49,354 bases of DNA from Synergistota bacterium (GCA_023450745.1 JAEXGR010000065.1:1-49354); one strand, 5' to 3'; shown: positions 29,933 to 39,214, counted from the stretch's first letter. Numbers and translations: made by a program. Notes: generated from the sequence alone by a model not told the origin.

Positions 29933-31245
29933 TGGACCTCCTGCTCCCATTCTGCATAGCCTGCGTCCAGGTTCCGGGGGCGCTGCTGCGGTACGCGCCG
30001 TTCGCCTCCATTCTCGGACGCGACGGCAGCGCGCGGCTCTTCCGTTGCTACACGGCCCTCTTTTTCGTGGAATTCTTGCTGCTCTGCCGATTCACCGCCT
30101 CTTACCCGGTCACGCTGGAGACCTACAAGATCATCCTCTTTCTGGCCAAAATTTCTTATTTTACGATCAGCTGCTTTTTTCTGCGCGGCATGTTCTATCA
30201 AAATTTTTTCATCTTCGGACTGCAGGGGATTTACACCTTCATCATACATTCGTTCGTAGCCTTCGCGATCACCAACCTGGGGCTGGGAGCCGACGCGCAG
30301 TCAAGAATGATATACCAGAGCGCAGGTTACATCCTGCTCTTTTCCGCCTGCGTCTGTCCGGTATGGAAAAACCTGCGGAAGAGCTTCACTCTCTTCATGC
30401 TCACTTACAAACGCTACTACTGGAACGTCTTCTGGTTCGTCCCGGTGGCGCTCGGCACAAGCAACGTGCTCCTTACCATGCTTAACAAGGAACTCATCAA
30501 CACTTGGCAGGAGCTGGCCTCGAGAGTGATCACAGGAATAGCGGCCTTCGCCGTCTGGCGGATGGTGATTCTCGATTTTAAAGAGCTCGAGGAAAAGGTG
30601 GAACTTGTGCATATCAATAAACTGCTGAACATGCGGCAGAACGCCATCAGCGAGCAGGCGGAGCTGATAAGGGAAAACGAAAAAAGAATGCAGATCCTGC
30701 GGCACGACATGCGCCACAACATTCGGATACTGTCGTCCCTCATAGAATCGGGCGACCGGCAGGCGGCGCTTGCGTTCCTGCGCAACGCCGATCAAGACGT
30801 CCTCCGCGGGCAAAGCGCGCAATACTGCGAAGACGATAATATCAACGCCGCGCTCATCGTCTATCTGAATATCGCCAAGGAGAGGGGAGCCGTCGTCGAG
30901 TGCCGCGCCGACGTGCCGCGCTCGATCGGCGGCGGCAGCCGCGACATCGCGATCCTCACGGCAAATTTGCTTGAGAACGCGGCGCGCGCGCTGGAGAAAG
31001 AACCCGCCAACAGACGCCGCCTCTCCGTTAAGCTAATGTATCGCGACCATAAACTGGGGATAGAGATCCTCAACAGCTGTACGCGCAAGATCGCCTTTTC
31101 GCAGGACGGATACCCGATCGCGTTTGATGAGGGGCACGGGACGGGATTTTCATCGATCCGGGCCATCGTCGAAAAATACGGCGCGGAGATGATCTGTGAA
31201 CAGCGTGACGGCCTTTTCTCCGTGACGTGCCTTTTTTACCTGTAA
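29932..31245 (+). CDS. AgrC-like sensor histidine kinase
   Basis: 437 residues. Six or seven membrane helices cover 1-215 without an extracellular sensor domain. Then a coiled dimerisation helix, phospho-acceptor H258 (ILRHDMRHNIR), and a GHKL ATPase domain with N-box N349 (LTANLLENAARAL) and G-box GHGTGFSSIR at about 401-410. This is the HPK10-type found with LytTR regulators, often sensing peptides; no peptide precursor gene is seen nearby. Translation is coupled to the regulator gene. A hairpin terminator follows the stop. Confidence 0.88.
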   Translation: MDLLLPFCIACVQVPGALLRYAPFASILGRDGSARLFRCYTALFFVEFLLLCRFTASYPVTLETYKIILFLAKISYFTISCFFLRGMFYQNFFIFGLQGIYTFIIHSFVAFAITNLGLGADAQSRMIYQSAGYILLFSACVCPVWKNLRKSFTLFMLTYKRYYWNVFWFVPVALGTSNVLLTMLNKELINTWQELASRVITGIAAFAVWRMVILDFKELEEKVELVHINKLLNMRQNAISEQAELIRENEKRMQILRHDMRHNIRILSSLIESGDRQAALAFLRNADQDVLRGQSAQYCEDDNINAALIVYLNIAKERGAVVECRADVPRSIGGGSRDIAILTANLLENAARALEKEPANRRRLSVKLMYRDHKLGIEILNSCTRKIAFSQDGYPIAFDEGHGTGFSSIRAIVEKYGAEMICEQRDGLFSVTCLFYL

Positions 31246-31247
31246 GG

Positions 31248-31292
31248 ACGCATAAAACTGGCGCCGCCTTTGCAGGCGGCGTCAGTTTTATG
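31248..31292. terminator. Bidirectional terminator between kinase and ompH-like genes
   Basis: CATAAAACTGGCGCCGCC and GGCGGCGTCAGTTTTATG form an 18-base stem with one G-T pair around TTTGCA. The A/T arms supply T-runs in both directions, serving both convergent genes. Confidence 0.88.
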
Positions 31293-31311
31293 CTGTCTTT
31301 ACCAGTGTTCG

Positions 31312-31731
31312 TTACTTTTTAAGGGCGTTGATCACGTCCTGAGTGAGATCGATGCCGCCGTAATAGACGAGCACCTTATTTACCACGATCGTGACGCCCT
31401 TCTGCTTCGCGACCTTCGCGATTGTATCGTTTACCTCTTTGAGCACGGGGTTCATGAGTTTCGCCTCTTCTTCCCGCATCTCAAGCTGGAGGTTCTGGAC
31501 TATCGTGCTCTTTTTCTTCTCGTCGCTCTCTTTGTCAAAGGCCGCTTTCGCCGCGTTCGACTTCTTCTTGCCAAGCTCGTCAAGCTGCTTCTGAGCCTGC
31601 TGGAACTTCGAGAACTGCTGCAGCACTCCCATGTCGTCCACGTAACCTACCTTATCGTCAGCCGCGTAAGAGATCGCGCCAAACGCGAAAAGCGCTGCTA
31701 TAGCAAGCAGTAATGCCGCTGTTTTCTTCAC
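31312..31731 (-). CDS. OmpH/Skp family periplasmic chaperone
   Basis: 139 residues. Signal peptide at 1-23 (MKKTAALLLAIAALF...SYA), then the short beta strand VGYVDDMGVLQQ, a long charged coiled coil (about 40-105, rich in K/E), and C-terminal strand GVTIVVNKVLVYYGGIDLTQDVINALKK, here read in parts. The pattern YVD...V and DLTxxVI is the OmpH hallmark. It is expected to hold outer-membrane proteins in the periplasm, consistent with a double-membraned host. Single gene between two intergenic regions. Confidence 0.9.
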   Translation of the reverse strand: MKKTAALLLAIAALFAFGAISYAADDKVGYVDDMGVLQQFSKFQQAQKQLDELGKKKSNAAKAAFDKESDEKKKSTIVQNLQLEMREEEAKLMNPVLKEVNDTIAKVAKQKGVTIVVNKVLVYYGGIDLTQDVINALKK

Positions 31732-31941
31732 CTTATTACCTCCCGCTTGATTGCAAATATCACCGATGTTTTTAACTTCAATGACGCACAGAGAAATTTT
31801 ATCTCGCGAAGCGAATCTTGTCCATAGCGGAGCGAGATATTCAAACGCCGGCGCTGGGAAATGAGCCCCTCCTTTTCCCTATAATCCGCTTTCCTGTGTT
31901 AATATTTAACGCGTAAAAAACGCTGCGAAGGAGAATGGACT

Positions 31942-32862
31942 ATGTCTGCTGATACCGTCGTCTTTGGAACCGTCTTTATGGACTGCAAGGGCTTTGCCGC
32001 CTACCGTTACGACCCGCTGGGGAGAAATGTCGGCGCGGTCAGATTCATCCACGGCGGAGTGGGACGCAACGTCGCGGAAAATCTTGCTTCGCTCGGCGCT
32101 AAGGTGTCGTTCGTCTCGTCTGTCGACGATAACGGCCTCGGTCTCGAGGTGTTAAATCGCCTGCGGGAGGCGGGTATCGACGTCAGCCGCGTGAAACGCG
32201 CCGCCGCGTCAGGCATGGGGCTCTGGCTGGCGATCATGGACCAAAACGGAGACCTCGCCGCCTCCATTTCGCAGATGCCCAACCTCTCCCTTATCGAAGA
32301 GATCGTCAGGAACGAGGGCGGCGAGATCGTCGCCGGCTGTAAAAATATCATCCTCGAGCTTGACCTCAACGACTATATTTCCACGTCCATCCTCGCGCTC
32401 GCAAAGCGATACAACAAGAAAGTTTACGGAATAACCGGGAATATGGAGGTCATTCTCCGCAACCGCTCCCTGCTTGCAGGGCTTGAATGCTACATCTGCA
32501 ACGAGGCGGAGGCCGGGCGGCTTCTTGAGCGGGAGATCCCCGCGCGCGAGCCGGAAAAGGTCCTCTCGCTGCTTGGCGGCTACGTCGACGCGAACGGCTT
32601 GAAATCGATGGTCGTGACGCTCGGCGAATATGGCGCCGTCTATTATGACGCCCTTTCGGGAGACAGGGGATTCTGCCCCGCCATTCCGACAAAGGTGACG
32701 GACTCCAGCGGCGCGGGCGACGCCTTTTTCTCCGGCGCCACCGAGGCGCTGATCAGGGGACTTTCGCTGCGTCAGGCCGTGGGTTACGGGACGAAGCTCG
32801 CCTCGTGGACGATAGAGGTGGCGGAACCGACGCGCACGCCGCTGCCGGAGGCTCTCTTTTAA
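31942..32862 (+). CDS. PfkB family carbohydrate/nucleoside kinase
   Basis: 306 residues. PfkB signature 1 is GGVGRNVAENLASLGA near 36-52; signature 2 is DSSGAGDAFFSGA near 252-264, with the catalytic Asp of GAGD. Other landmarks: DDNGLG near 64 and VVTLGEYGAVYYD near 225. The closest-looking members are pseudouridine and nucleoside kinases, but the sugar cannot be read from sequence. AAGGAGAATGGACT precedes the ATG. Its last four bases overlap the 3' end of the PurA-like gene on the other strand. Confidence 0.85.
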   Translation: MSADTVVFGTVFMDCKGFAAYRYDPLGRNVGAVRFIHGGVGRNVAENLASLGAKVSFVSSVDDNGLGLEVLNRLREAGIDVSRVKRAAASGMGLWLAIMDQNGDLAASISQMPNLSLIEEIVRNEGGEIVAGCKNIILELDLNDYISTSILALAKRYNKKVYGITGNMEVILRNRSLLAGLECYICNEAEAGRLLEREIPAREPEKVLSLLGGYVDANGLKSMVVTLGEYGAVYYDALSGDRGFCPAIPTKVTDSSGAGDAFFSGATEALIRGLSLRQAVGYGTKLASWTIEVAEPTRTPLPEALF

Positions 32863-34148
32863 TCTATTCGATAAAGGGCGTTGCTCCACTGCGTCCCGAG
32901 ACCGGCCCAGATGACCCGCAGTCCCGTGAACTCTTCTATAAAGCGGATGTAGCCCTGCGCCTGATGAGGCAGCAGGTTAAAGTCTGTGCATCCCGGCAGC
33001 TCTTCGCGCCAGCCCTCCAGCGAGACGTATACCGCCTCCGCGGACTCGGCTTCTCTGGCGGACAGGTCGCCTCCCGTGCGCAGCGTACCGCCGATCATGT
33101 AGCCGGTGCATATTTTCAGTTCGTCTATTCCCGTAAGGACGTCGAGCTTCGTGACCGCGAGCAGGTCCGCGCCGTTGATTTGGGCGGCATATTTGAGCGC
33201 GGGCAGGTCGAGCCAGCCGACTCTGCGCGGCGTATCGCCAATTTTGTCATATTCGTTGCCGCGCGTCCTGATAAAGGCGGCGACGGCGCTTTTATCCTCG
33301 GTGATGAAGGGCCCGGGGCCGCTCTTTGTGCAGTAGGCCTTCGCGGCGCCGATTATCCGCAGCGAATCGCCGTGCCTGAGACCGGTGGAGAGGAATGCCG
33401 CCGGCGCGATGGTGCTTCCCGGCATCACGTATGGATAGATGCCGCAGCTGAGGTCGTTGAGGCTGCCGTCGCAGCCCTCGAACAGCGTGCCGATATTGCT
33501 TTCGACCGCCTTTGAGACGGCCTCCTCCACCGGGCCGATGTAGGGAATGAGCCGCTGTCCCTCTTTCATTATCTTCGCGAAGAGTTTGTCTGCGTCAAGC
33601 GGTTTTTCGTTGTAGATCTTTTGGAAGTATTCGTTTTTTATCGAAAGGTTCAGCTCCAGCCTCTCCCGCAGCAGTTCCGGAGCGAGCAGGTCGCCCGCCC
33701 TTATCCCCAGACGGCGCACGTCGTCCGTGACCGCGTGTCCGTAGCCGCGCTGTTCCATCGTGCGGTTCAGACCATGTCCGAGAAGCCGGCCCGCGAGCAC
33801 GTCGAGCCTTTTGTGGTAGTCGAGGATCAGCGGGCATCGGGAGCTGATCAGCAGCCGCGCGCGGAATATGCCCGCGTCCTTTAAGGCGGCGATCTCCTCC
33901 GAGATTTTTTCCAGGTCAAGCGCGACTCCGTGCGTTATCACACAGAGTTTTCCCCCATGGTGGATGCCGCAGGGCAGATAGTCGAGCGTGAAGCGTTCCC
34001 CGCCGGCGGTTATCTGGTGACCGCCGGTGGCGGAGCCATGAAAGCGCACGATGACCTCCGAGCGGTTGGCAAAGAAATCCAGCAGCTTGTCCTTGCCCTC
34101 ATGCCCCCACTGCAGGCCGGTTATGATGTTGTTCTCAGAGGAGATCAT
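32859..34148 (-). CDS. Divergent adenylosuccinate-synthetase-like protein
   Basis: 429 residues, collinear with PurA. The P-loop reads GLQWGHEGKDK instead of GxQWGDEGKGK, so catalytic Asp13 (E. coli numbering) is His. NNAGHT becomes ATGGHQ (Asn38 lost, His41 kept), TTGRG becomes MEQRG, FEGAQG becomes FEGCDG (Gln224 lost), and the aspartate loop GRRRRTGW becomes DTPRRVGW. The guanine site TKLDVLTGIDELKIC is intact. It should therefore bind GTP, but the IMP/aspartate site is rebuilt, as in the phage 2-aminoadenylosuccinate synthase PurZ, though with other residues. The start shares a base with the yibQ-like stop. Confidence 0.82.
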   Translation of the reverse strand: MISSENNIITGLQWGHEGKDKLLDFFANRSEVIVRFHGSATGGHQITAGGERFTLDYLPCGIHHGGKLCVITHGVALDLEKISEEIAALKDAGIFRARLLISSRCPLILDYHKRLDVLAGRLLGHGLNRTMEQRGYGHAVTDDVRRLGIRAGDLLAPELLRERLELNLSIKNEYFQKIYNEKPLDADKLFAKIMKEGQRLIPYIGPVEEAVSKAVESNIGTLFEGCDGSLNDLSCGIYPYVMPGSTIAPAAFLSTGLRHGDSLRIIGAAKAYCTKSGPGPFITEDKSAVAAFIRTRGNEYDKIGDTPRRVGWLDLPALKYAAQINGADLLAVTKLDVLTGIDELKICTGYMIGGTLRTGGDLSAREAESAEAVYVSLEGWREELPGCTDFNLLPHQAQGYIRFIEEFTGLRVIWAGLGTQWSNALYRID

Positions 34149-35161
34149 CAGCTTTCCCCTTCCGGAGCGCCCTCTTTGATGAGCTCGAGCATCTCCGGCG
34201 CCGTCACAAGCTTCACGGGCAGGTTTTTATAATTTTTGGCGAGCTCTTCGAGGAACATCACCGTCGAGGGGCGGAAGTGACATATTACCACCAGCGCGCC
34301 GCGTTTTTGCGCGTTTTTCACGATCTCGCGAAAGCGGGCCGCGATGGCGTTTTTATCGGCGGTATTGTCAAGAAAGCCGCGGTTCTGCAAGGCCTCTACC
34401 CCCGCCGAGAGCGCCGCCGCGTAGGCGACGCTTTTGCCGGAAGTACGGCTGTCGACGAAGATCAGCCCCCGTCTTTTAAGCTCCGCCATGACCGGCTCCA
34501 TCAGCACGGCGTCCGCGGTGGCGAGCGAGCCGCGGTGATTGTTCAGCCCGATCGCTCCGGGCAGGGAATCGAGAGCCGCGGCGGTCTTCTGGCGGACGGA
34601 ATCCGCGCTCATGCCCTTCCCGATGATATATTGGGCGCCGTCCTTGTCCACCTCAGCCTGCATCGGCAGGTGGAGCAGATAGGGGACGCCTCGCGACGCG
34701 GCAAGCGCCGCGGTCTCTTTCGAGTAACGCTGATAGGGGATGATGGCCCAGGTAAGCGGCATGTCCAGCGCCGCGACGCGCTTCGTGTATTCCATCTGCC
34801 CGCCGCCGTCGTCGACGATCAGCGCAAGCAGAGGCACAGGGCCGCTGTATTTCATTTCTGCGGGCCGCGCCGGCGGCGGGGCCTGCTCAACCGGTTTTGC
34901 GGCCCCGTCGGGAGAGAACGCCGCGGCGTCGGGCGAAAGGATAAGCGGCGTATCTTTTTTCGTTCCCTCGTTTACCCCGGCATCCTGACTGGCGGCGCTC
35001 CCCGCCTTTACCGCGACATCCTGATGCCGCGATCGTTCAAGTGTTTTGCCGCTGTCGTAACAGAACCACGCAAGCGCGCCGGCAAGCGCGGCGATAATGA
35101 CCGCCAGCGCCGCCGCCTTTTTGATGATGCCGCCGCCCCGTTTTCTGTAGTGTCTACCCAT
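34148..35161 (-). CDS. YibQ-like divergent polysaccharide deacetylase
   Basis: 337 residues. An N-terminal membrane anchor at about 15-32, a Pro/Ala-rich linker to about 105, then the divergent deacetylase (DUF610) fold: ALIVDDGGGQMEYTKR, LPLTWAIIPY-like segment PLTWAIIPYQRYS, YLLHLPMQA, GLNNHRGSLATAD, FVDSRTSGKS and VVICHFRPST. The usual GHxHP motif reads CHFRP, losing one His, and NHxGS reads NHRGS. Family members are often encoded beside envC and ctpA, as here. Enzyme activity is unproven for the family. Confidence 0.85.
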   Translation of the reverse strand: MGRHYRKRGGGIIKKAAALAVIIAALAGALAWFCYDSGKTLERSRHQDVAVKAGSAASQDAGVNEGTKKDTPLILSPDAAAFSPDGAAKPVEQAPPPARPAEMKYSGPVPLLALIVDDGGGQMEYTKRVAALDMPLTWAIIPYQRYSKETAALAASRGVPYLLHLPMQAEVDKDGAQYIIGKGMSADSVRQKTAAALDSLPGAIGLNNHRGSLATADAVLMEPVMAELKRRGLIFVDSRTSGKSVAYAAALSAGVEALQNRGFLDNTADKNAIAARFREIVKNAQKRGALVVICHFRPSTVMFLEELAKNYKNLPVKLVTAPEMLELIKEGAPEGES

Positions 35162-35173
35162 CAGGGCGCCGTC

Positions 35174-36379
35174 CTATTTTTTCTCTTTGATCTTCTGCTT
35201 GAGCACGCCAAGCGCCTTCTGGAACTGCTTGTCATTCTTTTTGTCCTTTTTAGGCTCGCCGTCCACTTTGATGTCCGGCTGTAATCCCTTGTGGTCTATG
35301 ACAAACCCGGACGGCGTGTGATAACGCGCGATCGTCACATAGATGCCGGAACCGTCCGGCAGGTTGAAGAGCGTCTGGACCGAACCTTTGCCGAAGGTCT
35401 TCATCCCGACGATGGTGCCGCGTTTGTGATCCTTCACCGCGCCGGCGAATATTTCCGCCGCGCTCGCGCTGCCCTCGTTGACAAGCACCACGAGCGGCAG
35501 GTCGTTGGCGCGTCCCTCTTTTACGTAGAGCGTGTCGTTGGCTTTCTCAAAGCGCCCCTTCATGCCGACGACCATGCCTTTGGGGACGAACTGCGAGGTA
35601 ACGTCCACACAGACGTCAAGGAGCCCGCCGGGGTTGTTGCGGAGGTCCATGATGACGCCTCTGGCCTTTTTATCCATCGCCTTTTTGAGGGCCGCGCGCA
35701 GCTCCTCGTCCGTCTTGAGGTTGAAGTGGTTGAGCTTTATGTAGGCGATGCCGTCGTTAAGCATCTCCAGACGCACTGTCTTGATCTTGATTATCTCGCG
35801 TACGATCTTCACCGGAATCAGCTTGTCGACATTCTTGCGGCGAATCTGAATCGTGACAGGCTTTCCCGCGGGGCCGCGCAGAAGCTTCACGACTTCGTCG
35901 CTGTCCATCCCCATGACGTTTTTGTCGTCGACTTTGATGATCTCGTCAAGCGGCTTGACGCCCGCGCGGTCGGCGGGCGTGTCTTCGATCGGGGCGATGA
36001 CGATCGTCCGCCCGTCGCGCGAGGCCATGTAGATGCCGAGGCCGCCGTACTCGCCCTCCATCTCCATGTTTTCCTCTTCAAGCGCTTTGGGCTCCACAAA
36101 GCGCGTATAGGGGTCGTCAAGCGACTCGACCAGCCCCTTAAGCGCGCCATAATACATCTTCGTGTCGTCAACCTTGCCCTTTTTATCGCCGTCCACCTGA
36201 TAGGTGGAGAGCGCGAGCTTCACCTGTTTGATTATCGCCAGCTGCTGCGGGGTGAAGGGCAGGCTCTTCTCCCAATCGGCCCCGACGGCCTGAGGGATCA
36301 TATAAAGGGACGCGCAGATAAGTATCCCTATCAGCACCCCCGCGGCGACGTTCAAGATCTTGGATTTCAAATTTATCAC
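35174..36379 (-). CDS. C-terminal processing peptidase (S41, CtpA-like)
   Basis: 401 residues. A signal anchor at 1-31, a PDZ domain at about 95-180 (YGGLGIYMASRDGRTIVIAP, DRAGVKPLDEIIKVDDKNV), and the S41 catalytic core: LRNNPGGLLDVCV, Ser in NEGSASAAEIFAGA, and Lys in GMKTFGKGSVQT. This Ser/Lys protease acts in the periplasm on protein C-termini, often tuning murein hydrolases, which fits the adjacent EnvC-like gene. It follows the envC-like stop by 24 bases. Confidence 0.93.
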   Translation of the reverse strand: MINLKSKILNVAAGVLIGILICASLYMIPQAVGADWEKSLPFTPQQLAIIKQVKLALSTYQVDGDKKGKVDDTKMYYGALKGLVESLDDPYTRFVEPKALEEENMEMEGEYGGLGIYMASRDGRTIVIAPIEDTPADRAGVKPLDEIIKVDDKNVMGMDSDEVVKLLRGPAGKPVTIQIRRKNVDKLIPVKIVREIIKIKTVRLEMLNDGIAYIKLNHFNLKTDEELRAALKKAMDKKARGVIMDLRNNPGGLLDVCVDVTSQFVPKGMVVGMKGRFEKANDTLYVKEGRANDLPLVVLVNEGSASAAEIFAGAVKDHKRGTIVGMKTFGKGSVQTLFNLPDGSGIYVTIARYHTPSGFVIDHKGLQPDIKVDGEPKKDKKNDKQFQKALGVLKQKIKEKK

Positions 36380-36403
36380 ATGCCTTTCTTCAGTCTTTGT
36401 CTT

Positions 36404-37627
36404 CTACCTGAGGTATTTCATCGGATTCACCGCGTTGCCGTTCACGCGCACCTCAAAGTGGAGGTGGTTTCCGGTGGCGACGCCGGTGGAGCCGACCCGT
36501 CCGATCACCGTCTGACGGGAGACCTTCGCGTCCTCCGTCGTCTCTATTTTAGAGAGGTGCGCGTAGACGGTGGTGAGGTCGCCGCCGTGGTCGATTATTA
36601 CAACCTGACCGTAGCCGCGCATCCACCCCGTGTAGAGGACCTCTCCCGGGTCCGCGGCCTTTACGGGCGTCCCCTTCGGAGCGCTTATATCGAGCCCCGT
36701 ATGGGTGACCTTCGTTTTAAAGACCGGGTGCACGCGCGTGCCGAACTGGCTGGAGATCGTTCCCTGCACGGGCCACGCGAGCCGTCCGCCCTTATAGTAG
36801 TTCGGCGTCGGTCTGACGGTCTTCCCCTGCTTCCGGTTCGCCTCGTCGCGCAGGCGCTTCTTCTCGGCGAGCAGCTTCTTGATCGCCGCCTGCATCTCCT
36901 GCGAAGCGCGCAGCAGTTCGGCCTGCTCGGCCATGAAGAGCTTTTTATCCTTGCGTACTTTGGCAAGCAGCGCGTTGCGCTCGTCGGCGGCGCTCTTCAG
37001 CTCTTTGTTCTGCTGCTTCAGCTCGTTGTTCTGGCCTTTGAGACGCAGGTGCTCCTTGCGCAGCTCCTCCTGGGTCATCGTCAGCCGCCGTTTCTGTTCG
37101 ACAAGGTCGTTGATGAGCTTCTGGTCCTGCTCCGCGATCTTTCCAAGCAGATAGGAGTTGGCGAGCGCGTCCTCCGCGCCCTGCGAGGAGAGCAGAAGGT
37201 TGAACTCGGCGACGCCGCCGTATTTGTAGATATTTATCAGCCGTTTTTTGAGGATCTCCTGAGCCGCGCCGATATTTTTATTCGCCTCTTTTATATTGTT
37301 CGCCAGCACGAATATATTGTTCTGTACCTTTTTCATCTTGAGGCTCACGACGTTGACCTTCTGCTGGGTCACCGTGATCTTCTGGCTCAGGACGCCGATC
37401 TGCTGCGTGACGTTTTTCTCCTGACGCTGTTTCTCTTTGATGTTTCGGTTTACCTTCGACATCTGGCTCTGTATTTTTTGGAATTCCCGCTCCTGCTGCT
37501 TAATTTCCGCCTCAATCTGAGCCGCCGTCTTCGGCGCGGCGAAGGCCGAAAGCGGCGCGCAAAGCAGCGCCGCCACAGACAATAGCGCGATCAGCCGGAT
37601 TTTTTTCGCATAGACGCCCATAAACAT
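36404..37627 (-). CDS. EnvC-like M23 murein hydrolase/activator
   Basis: 407 residues. Signal peptide from MGVYAKKIRLIALLSVAALL to SAFA, then a long coiled coil at about 30-270 (repeated Q/K/E heptads such as KTAAQIEAEIKQQEREFQK), and a LytM/M23 domain in the last 120 residues: GTRVHPVFKTKVTHTGLDIS, DHGGDLTTVYAHL, GNHLHFEVR. The zinc ligands HTGLD and HLH are present, so unlike E. coli EnvC the protein could itself cut peptidoglycan. The ATG at 37627 or 37621 is likely; the open frame to 37696 overlaps ftsX. It follows ftsX, matching the FtsEX-controlled hydrolase system. Confidence 0.9.
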   Translation of the reverse strand: MFMGVYAKKIRLIALLSVAALLCAPLSAFAAPKTAAQIEAEIKQQEREFQKIQSQMSKVNRNIKEKQRQEKNVTQQIGVLSQKITVTQQKVNVVSLKMKKVQNNIFVLANNIKEANKNIGAAQEILKKRLINIYKYGGVAEFNLLLSSQGAEDALANSYLLGKIAEQDQKLINDLVEQKRRLTMTQEELRKEHLRLKGQNNELKQQNKELKSAADERNALLAKVRKDKKLFMAEQAELLRASQEMQAAIKKLLAEKKRLRDEANRKQGKTVRPTPNYYKGGRLAWPVQGTISSQFGTRVHPVFKTKVTHTGLDISAPKGTPVKAADPGEVLYTGWMRGYGQVVIIDHGGDLTTVYAHLSKIETTEDAKVSRQTVIGRVGSTGVATGNHLHFEVRVNGNAVNPMKYLR

Positions 37628-37640
37628 CACCGCGGCGCTG

Positions 37641-38525
37641 CTAAAGCGGCTTGGCCGCCTTCCTGATAAATTTCTCCACCGCGATGAGGCTGGCAAAGAG
37701 GCTTACCACGGTCCCGCAGCAGATGAGGACGAGGCTGAGCTTCGCCAGCAGGCGCGGCGATTCGATAAAGGTCAGGAAGGGCAGCATGTCTTTCAGGCAG
37801 TCCACCGTGCGGAAATAAGAATATCCCAGCGCCGCGGAGGCAACGAGCGCCCCCGTCAGTCCGAGGATGAATCCCTGAATGACGAAGGGGAAGGCGACGT
37901 ACGTCGAGGTCGCGCCCACCTTCATCATCACGTCTATCTCCGAGGCGCGGGAGTAGACCGCGATCCTGATCGTATTGAAGAGCACGACGCCGCTGGCCGC
38001 GAGAGCGACGATGAGCATCACGATGGAAAAACGCTCGACAAAGTTCGACAGCCGCGTGAGCTTTTCGGCGACGTGTCCCGCGTAGACGATATCCTCCACG
38101 TCGGGAACCGCCATCAGCATTCGCGCGGTATCCGAAACTTCGGAGGCGCGGCTCACCCGCACCTCGATACTCGCCGGCAGGGGATTTGCGCCAAGCAGCG
38201 TCACCGCGTTTGCCTGATTGCCAAGGCGGGCGCGCAGCCGTTCAAGCGCGGCCTCTTTGGTGATTATTTTGACGCTCCTCACGTTGCGCATCGCCTTTAT
38301 GCTTTTCGCGGCGGCCGTCAGATCGGTATCGGGCTTCATGTAGGCCTGTATCGAGAGCTGGTTCTCCATCGTGCCGATCACGTTTCTGATGTTAAGGATA
38401 AAGAGCATCGTCGCCCCGATCACGAAAAACACGGCCATCGCGGTAAAGACCGTGAGCAGGCTCATGCCAAAATGGCGCCATACGAGCCGCCACCCGTCTC
38501 TTATGATATATTTAACACGTGACAT
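37641..38525 (-). CDS. ftsX: Cell division protein FtsX
   Basis: 294 residues from ATG 38525 (AAGGAGG about 13 bases upstream; ATG overlaps the ftsE end by 14 bases). One N-terminal helix (MSLLTVFTAMAVFFVIGATML), a ~120-residue periplasmic loop (MENQLSIQAYMKPDTDL, VKIITKEAALERLRARLG), then three helices including SEIDVMMKVGATSTYVAFPFVI-like region. FtsX with FtsE transmits a division signal to an EnvC-type hydrolase, the next gene. Confidence 0.93.
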   Translation of the reverse strand: MSRVKYIIRDGWRLVWRHFGMSLLTVFTAMAVFFVIGATMLFILNIRNVIGTMENQLSIQAYMKPDTDLTAAAKSIKAMRNVRSVKIITKEAALERLRARLGNQANAVTLLGANPLPASIEVRVSRASEVSDTARMLMAVPDVEDIVYAGHVAEKLTRLSNFVERFSIVMLIVALAASGVVLFNTIRIAVYSRASEIDVMMKVGATSTYVAFPFVIQGFILGLTGALVASAALGYSYFRTVDCLKDMLPFLTFIESPRLLAKLSLVLICCGTVVSLFASLIAVEKFIRKAAKPL

Positions 38526-39207
38526 CGGCCTCGTAGCCTCCTTCCTTATCGTCGCGAACGATACGGCCGCGTCTGATCTCAATGACGCGGTGTCTGTAGG
38601 CGTTGACGAGAGACTGATTATGAGTCGCCATGAGGACCGTGGTCCCGGCGGCGTTGATGTCCAGCATGAGCTGCATGATCTCATCGGCCGTGTGACTGTC
38701 AAGGTTTCCCGTCGGCTCGTCGGCCAATATCAGCGACGGCTCGTTGACGATCGCGCGCGCGATGGCCAGCCGCTGCTGTTCGCCGCCGGAAAGCTGCGGC
38801 GGGTAAAGGTTTCTGCGCCTCCAAATGCCGACGGTCTTCAGCACGTCGGCAACGCGCTCTTCTATCTCTTTCGACGGCACCCCCATCACTTCAAGGACGA
38901 AGGAGACGTTTTCAAAGGCGGTGATGTTGGGCAGCAGGCTGAAATCCTGAAAGATCACGCCGATATCGCGGCGGAAGAGGGCCAGCTCAAAACGGCCGAT
39001 CTTCCTCAAGGCGCGCCCGCCCACGCTGATATGGCCCCGCGAGGGAACCACTTCGCGAAATATGCAGCGCATCAGCGTCGTTTTGCCAGATCCCGTCTCA
39101 CCCACGAGATAGACGAACTCGCCGCGGTCGATATTAAGATAGACGTCTTCCAATGCGACAATATCCGGCTCGAATATCTTGGAGACGCCGGAAAATTTTA
39201 TATCCAT
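38512..39207 (-). CDS. ftsE: Cell division ATPase FtsE
   Basis: 231 residues. ABC ATPase with Walker A GETGSGKTTLMR, signature LSGGEQQRLAIARA, Walker B LILADEPTGNLD and switch His in LMATHNQ. The N-terminal pattern (FSGVSKIFEPDIVALEDVYL) and C-terminal RVIEIRRGRIVRDD are typical of FtsE. It starts eight bases after the transketolase C-half gene and overlaps ftsX. Confidence 0.95.
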   Translation of the reverse strand: MDIKFSGVSKIFEPDIVALEDVYLNIDRGEFVYLVGETGSGKTTLMRCIFREVVPSRGHISVGGRALRKIGRFELALFRRDIGVIFQDFSLLPNITAFENVSFVLEVMGVPSKEIEERVADVLKTVGIWRRRNLYPPQLSGGEQQRLAIARAIVNEPSLILADEPTGNLDSHTADEIMQLMLDINAAGTTVLMATHNQSLVNAYRHRVIEIRRGRIVRDDKEGGYEADVTC

Positions 39208-39214
39208 GTTTCAA

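Noticed and set aside
35291..37585. 764-codon + frame across ctpA and the EnvC-like gene
   Set aside because: It spans two well-recognised minus-strand genes and their gap; GC-rich codon bias opens this frame.
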